Assembly: GCF_933775445.1 (NCBI RefSeq)
Contig: NC_065877.1
Location: forward strand, 25,544,001 to 25,608,000
DNA from: Argentina anserina
Lineage: Eukaryota > Streptophyta > Magnoliopsida > Rosales > Rosaceae
Direction of reading: 5' to 3'
DNA: 64,000 nt
Shown: positions 59,014 through 64,000 of the stretch, one piece after another
Layout of the letters: the number at the start of each line of letters is the position of its first letter
Position numbering within the stretch: the stretch's first letter is position 1
Made by a program: the position numbers and the translations under genes
Notes under the pieces: model-generated
Databases searched by the model: none
Seen by the model: the letters and a program-made list of their open reading frames with translations, nothing else
What the model was told of the DNA's origin: nothing

Positions 59014-60099
59014 CAGTACCGGTAATAACTTTCCAAAACAGTAGATTCTGTTTGTCAGCATACATGAACAAAAGAAAAATGAAGACGTAATACAAATATT
59101 TTTTTATAAAGACCAAATCTTCTGACAAATAACAAGTCTGTATGTAGTTCATACTTCATACCAACGGTGAGGTTATGGTCTGCACTCTGCAACATGGAAC
59201 AATGGGAAATGGTGTTTACAGTCTCACCCGACCACGGTTGAGCTAGTCACATATCGACTTGGGTCCTCTCGTTGTAATCTCATCAATTAGATTGTTGTAC
59301 GTAGTTCATAGGTAATGATTGAATATATAATAAGGTTTGACACTTGGACTTGAAAATAAAAAGCTTTGTAATCTATGACTTTATCACAGAGATCGTTACA
59401 AATTGAGTAGCAAGTTCATCAAAATTCATGATGGTTAAGTTTAATGTAAGAAACAATGAAGCTGGGAAATAAGGAACAAATGGTTTGGGGCCTGCTAATT
59501 GCTGTCACACCAGTTTGCCGTTTCAACCAAAGAGAAAGGGACTAAAGGACTCAAAATCATACATAGAATTTGCTGAAAATGATCATAATCATTCATCTGT
59601 CTCAAAATGGTCCCTACTAGGACTCTAGGAGTAAGTTCTACTTGAGGTAAACAAAAAGCAAGGACAAATACTAATCAAGGTTAGGTCTAATTAACTTTTT
59701 GAGTATCAAATGTACACTAAAATGTTAAATGCTCCTAGTTAGCAGATTTTTTTTATTAGGTTTACATTATGCAAGAGACATACGGAAACTCCCGTATATT
59801 TACAATTAACGTCATCACATCGATAAACTTGTTTAAGTCCCAAATATACATACGAAAATTTTTCATATCATTTTTCAACGGAACAGTCGAACATACAATT
59901 TTACTTTCATATAAGGTTACAAAACTTATATATTAAAATATCACGAAATTTTTATTTTTATTTGCTGCTCGGAATAACGTAGTAATCCGACGACCTCCTG
60001 ACCCCAAGACTTTTTCCGATGGTAACACGTGCATAGAGAAAAGGCCATAGAATCACCGGACATAAGGCACTCTTGAGGCACTGACCCCCGCATTTTCCT
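59014..60099. other. Intergenic DNA before the glycosyltransferase gene
   Basis: No frame, repeat or transposon feature recognised. Probably holds distal promoter sequence of the next gene. Confidence 0.55.
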
Positions 60100-60197
60100 T
60101 TGGCTTCTCTCCCCAACTCCCCAACTCAAGAGGAGGAGAGACAAAACACAACACAACGCACCCCCTCGGGTTTTCCACCACCTTCTCACTCTTCTCT

Positions 60198-60239
<42 letters not shown>

Positions 60240-60923
60240 ATGCTTCAGTTCTGCTTTTCCTCGTCACCATCATCATGGGTTTTTTAAGTTTCAAACACCC
60301 CACGAGAGAATAAAAACCAGAAACAGAGGAATGGGAGCCCCATAAACCTCTCTCTCTCTCTCTCTCTCTATAACCAAATCACAAAGGCATAAATTTCACA
60401 CCTTCATTTAAAGCCGGCCCAAAAAACAACACATGAGATTGTTTCAAGGTGACAGAAAAGTGTGAGGAGAGAGTCGATCTCTGCCTCAAACGTATCTGAC
60501 ATTGATTTAGTCCTCTCCTCCACGCAATAAACCCCACATGGTAATGCCCACTCATACTCTTTCTCTCTCCCATTCTTCTTCGTTTTCTTTCTTTCTTTCT
60601 GATATAAACCATGTTGCATGCTTTGCTCATTTCCATGCCCTGAAAGCCGGAATTCAAAAAAGGTTTGATTTTGATCCAAGATTTATTTTTTGGCGAGTAC
60701 CCTTTTTGAAATTGATTCAGGTTTGTCACTTTTTTGACGTGATCTTGATCCTGATCCGATTAGGGTTCTCATTGAGGCATGTTATCAAACACCTAGTATG
60801 CTTAGACCAAATGATTGTATAGTGTTATGATGGTTTTAGAGATTAGATCACTTAGAAGTTGAATTTGATCTGTGTTTTGTTGTTGTTTTTGGCAGTTGAA
60901 TTTGGTTAGGATTTGAGTTTAAG
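60100..60923 (+). promoter_or_regulatory. Leader region of the glycosyltransferase gene with 5' UTR intron
   Basis: CT-rich sequence with (CT)n runs at 60202-60236 and 60349-60369 is typical of plant core promoters and leaders. A likely leader intron runs from 60721 (CAG/GTTTGT) to 60895 (TTTTTGGCAG). The exact transcription start is not fixed. Short upstream ATGs occur at 60240 and 60538. Confidence 0.5.
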
Positions 60924-63080
60924 ATGCAGTCAAGGGTGGGGGGATTGGAGGAAGGCAAGGACCCTGGTGCTAGTTTATTGAAAACCAGGGCCTTGCCTTT
61001 GAGGCTGATTCAGTTCCTGTTGATGTTTGTGGTTCTGGGTCTCGGAGTTTCGATTTTGAGTATGCATACAATCCGGTATTTTGGAGTACAACATATGGCT
61101 CCAACAGAGCCATCTACAATGAGGTCATGTTTCGCGGAGCCAAACACATTAGAGAGCTGGATTAGACCTCCATCAAGTCTGTTGCATTCCATGAATGACA
61201 CTGAGTTGCTGTGGCTGGCCTCATTTGCTCCTCAAGTGAAGGAGTATCCTTTTAAAAGAGTTCCCAAGATTGCTTTTATGTTCTTGACCAAGGGACCTCT
61301 GCCGATGGAGCCTCTCTGGGAGCGGTTTTTCAGAGGCCACGAGGGGCTTTATTCTATCTATGTCCACTCATTGCCGTCTTATACTCCCAACTTCTTGGCT
61401 ACATCAGTGTTTTACAAGAGACAAATCCCAAGCAAGGTACCTCAAGTTACTCTCTTTTATTTGCTACTGCTAATTGCTCCATTGGATTTGAGCTTTTTAA
61501 TGGTATTGCTACGATTAAATTTCTTGTGTTGAGTTAGGGTATACTAATGCTATGAACTAGATATATGTTTCTTGAATAAAGAATTAATGTGTTGGATTCT
61601 AGGATATTAAACTAAATATGAATTGCAATCGAAAAAGAAAACCAAAATATGAGTTGACATTAATGGTTTCCAATCTTCAGAAGTTTCATTAATGGAAGAA
61701 ACACATGGTATCCATTGTTGTACTAAGGATCAGCTCTAGATTCATCTTAAATTGGCCTAGGATGGTTGATCTCCAGCTGCTTTAACCTTATAACTCCTTT
61801 ATCATACATTTGGTTCAGATGTAGTGGTTTCATAATTCAGTTGAGGGGTCAGTGATTTCCAAAATATAAAATAACTAGAGAAAGCGGAAAAGGGTGCGTA
61901 AAGTTAAAACTTCATTGATATCGGAACACTTATCTTTTGCATGACTTTGTTATAAAAAAGTACCAGAATAACAGATTATATCTCTCAGTAATGCTACCCT
62001 TTAGGTTGTGTACCGTCTCATGAAGGTTGTTTCCTGGTATATACTTCCACTGTATGTTCAAAAGGACAGTTTTTGGATTTATCATCTCAAATATATAATG
62101 GGAAGGCTCCTGCTACTATTTGGTATGAAGCAACCATTAACTAAGTTTTTCTTCATTTTGAAGATTGAAATTATAATTCCACATCGTCCTCCAATTTTCC
62201 CAAATTATGCTGGCAGCCTGGAAAATTTTCAGCTCCAAATTATAATTTCACAATTCAATGATATTTTTATAAGGATAGAGAGAGGTTAAAACTATCATTA
62301 CACTGCAAATGACACAGTAAGAATGTTCCATGGATTACTTGTCTCTCAGCTGCACTGGAACATCTTCACCGTTTTAAGTATATGTGTTGACACCTACTTT
62401 TTAGTGTTTTCAAATCTCTGACCACATATCTTTTGAATCAGCTTGCAGAGTGGGGAGAGATGAATATGTGTGAAGCTGAGAGAAGACTTCTAGCTAATGC
62501 ATTGCTTGACATCTCAAATGAATGGTTTGTCCTCCTTTCCGAGTCATGTATTCCTCTGAGCAACCTCAGCATCATCTATCATTACTTATCGAGATCAAGG
62601 TATAGCTTTATGGGTTCATTTGACGAAATTGGACCTTATGGGAGAGGCCGCTATAGTGAACACATGGCCCCTTTGGTCAATCTCAGTAATTGGCGTAAAG
62701 GGTCCCAGTGGTTTGAGATTAATCGGGAACTTGCGCATTATATTGTTCAAGATGTTACTTACTACCCTATATTTAGAGACTTCTGCAAACCTGCATGTTA
62801 TGTAGATGAGCACTACTTTCAGACGATGCTTACCATTGAGCGTCCACATCTTTTGGCAAATAGGACACTTACTTATGTTGACTGGTCAAGAGGTGGTGCT
62901 CATCCAGCTACATTTGGTAAAGGTGACATTACAGAAGAGTTCTTTAAGAAGATTACTACCAGTGAACAATGTCTCTACAACGACCAGCCGACCTCGCTGT
63001 GTTTCCTTTTTGCTAGAAAGTTTGCTCCAAGTGCTTTGGAGCCTCTGTTAGAAGTAGCATCAAAAGTATTTGGATATTGA
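60924..63080 (+). CDS. Core-2/I-branching (GT14, BC10-like) glycosyltransferase (2 exons)
   Basis: Exons 60924-61436 and 62442-63080 join at a codon boundary (AAG/GTACCT donor, TTTTGAATCAG acceptor), giving an open 383-aa protein of normal family length. Residues 1-26 are cytosolic and basic, 27-48 a hydrophobic anchor (LIQFLLMFVVLGLGVSIL), then the lumenal Branch domain: KIAFMFLTKGPLP, YSIYVHSLPSY, VFYKRQIPSK, AERRLLANALLDI, LLSESCIPL (about 202-210), GPYGRGRY, WRKGSQWFE, ACYVDEHYF (about 289-297) and DWSRGGAHPATFG (about 318-330). The plan is a type II Golgi membrane enzyme. Plant members such as rice BC10 affect cell-wall glycans or arabinogalactan proteins, but the acceptor is not known. 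The joint gives PSKLAEWGEM, the expected family sequence. AATAAA at 63358-63363 may serve polyadenylation. Confidence 0.94.
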
Positions 63081-64000
63081 CATAAAGATTGGCTTATTGT
63101 TTCCTAATGGTGTTTACAGAGAATTGCAGATGGGAGCGTGTTTGTAGTTTTGAGTTAACAACGGACTTGTCTGCTGAGATTGGTACCTTTCAACCCAAAT
63201 TTAATAGGATTTTTGAGACCTCAATGTCAAAGCATATTGTATGTATAGAAAAATAGGACAAGGGATTAGCATCCTAGAAAAAATTTCCGCAACAATAATG
63301 ATTATATGTAGATGGTTGGGATCCTGATTGAATGAAGCGTTGTTGAGTCATTTATCTAATAAATCTGCTGACCTCCTATTTTTTGGTCTCTTTCACAAGA
63401 TTATGTAGTTTCTGTAGTCGTACTGGAGGCTAGTTTGCTTTGATTATATCTCCTTAACTTTGTTGTTTCAAAATTTTCTTATTGCTTCCATTGTAGGTTT
63501 GTACCAAACAAGACCTCGTCTTCTTTAAAAACTTTTGACGAGTTCGTCGTGAAGCATAGATGCCCAAGCAACAGCAGAAAATGGCATGTAGATGCCCAAA
63601 CAAGATTATATATTTGGACCAACCATATAGAGTAATAATAGAGATAAGCTTTTTGCAATAATTTTCATTGTACATAATCTAATATTATAAATGACTTGAA
63701 GTATTTGCCTTGAAGAATGCTGGCCGTAAGGGCTACATTCTGAAGAAAGAAAAAGATATTATTCTCTTGGAAATGAAAAGAGTCACTCACTAAATCCCAA
63801 TATAAAGCCTAAATGGCATAGTTGTTTTGAGAAGCTGCGTATGAGTATATGTCATAATAATGTTCAGGGATCACTATATTAGACAGTTTTCTTGAACGCA
63901 TATTAAGGGTGGGTACGTCTTCACAGAAGACGATTGATTGCATTCTCAAAATCAATTTACCATTTGTTGAAGAAGGCTGTTAAACTTGTCATCCAAGCTT
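63081..64000. other. 3' UTR and downstream DNA, nothing else recognised
   Basis: The 3' UTR of the glycosyltransferase gene probably ends after AATAAA at 63358-63363. The remaining 600 bp show no frame, repeat or RNA gene. A short direct repeat (TAGATGCCCAA at about 63559 and 63591) is the only structure noticed. Confidence 0.5.

Noticed and set aside
61437..61532. Reading through the first intron of the glycosyltransferase gene
   Set aside because: The unspliced frame ends in hydrophobic non-family sequence, whereas splicing at 61436/62442 restores the expected PSKLAEWGEM joint.

Overview
The window is nuclear DNA of a flowering plant, most likely a eudicot. It has spliced genes with GT/AG introns, AT-rich intergenic DNA, and nested plant LTR retrotransposons of Tekay/Del-like and Athila-like type. 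Family or genus cannot be fixed from the sequence; a rosid such as Rosaceae is only a guess. Four genes look intact; the rest is transposons, repeats and duplicated gene flanks.

Layout, left to right. 1-297 is the 3' end of a long LTR. 925-3008 (minus) is an intact 7-exon neprosin-family gene of 400 aa. A 3.2 kb element with inverted ends (3077-6252) sits 4 bp upstream of its TATA box and separates it from its former upstream DNA (6253-7035). 7036-14333 is degenerate DNA with a copia scrap, a CT microsatellite and a 2.2 kb tandem array of TTGCC-headed units. 14334-17329 is a minus-strand solo LTR. 17837-19475 is a second copy of the neprosin upstream block. 20494-31376 is a decayed Athila-like Ty3/gypsy element. 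31976-43381 is a hAT-like non-autonomous element with an 8-bp target duplication. Its first internal repeat has been split by a very young Tekay-like retrotransposon (32352-41728) whose 3 kb LTRs differ at about two positions. 43550-45707 (minus) is the second neprosin gene (395 aa). 47850-48007 is a broken copy of neprosin exon 1 with its promoter.

The right third is gene space. A 10-exon TrmA/RumA-type RNA (uracil-5) methyltransferase of 543 aa (minus, 49165-55982) is followed by a small TRIM-like element (56697-59013). Next comes a 2-exon Core-2/I-branching (GT14) glycosyltransferase of 383 aa (plus, 60924-63080) with a leader intron.

The genes do not form a pathway. The main story is a tandemly duplicated neprosin locus shredded by successive insertions, several of which can be read precisely because the paralogous copies preserve the empty sites. 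No wholly new molecular system is evident. The most unusual items are the young long-LTR element with a broken interior, its paired LTR palindromes, the composite 171-bp array and the hAT-like element built of 505-bp repeats.
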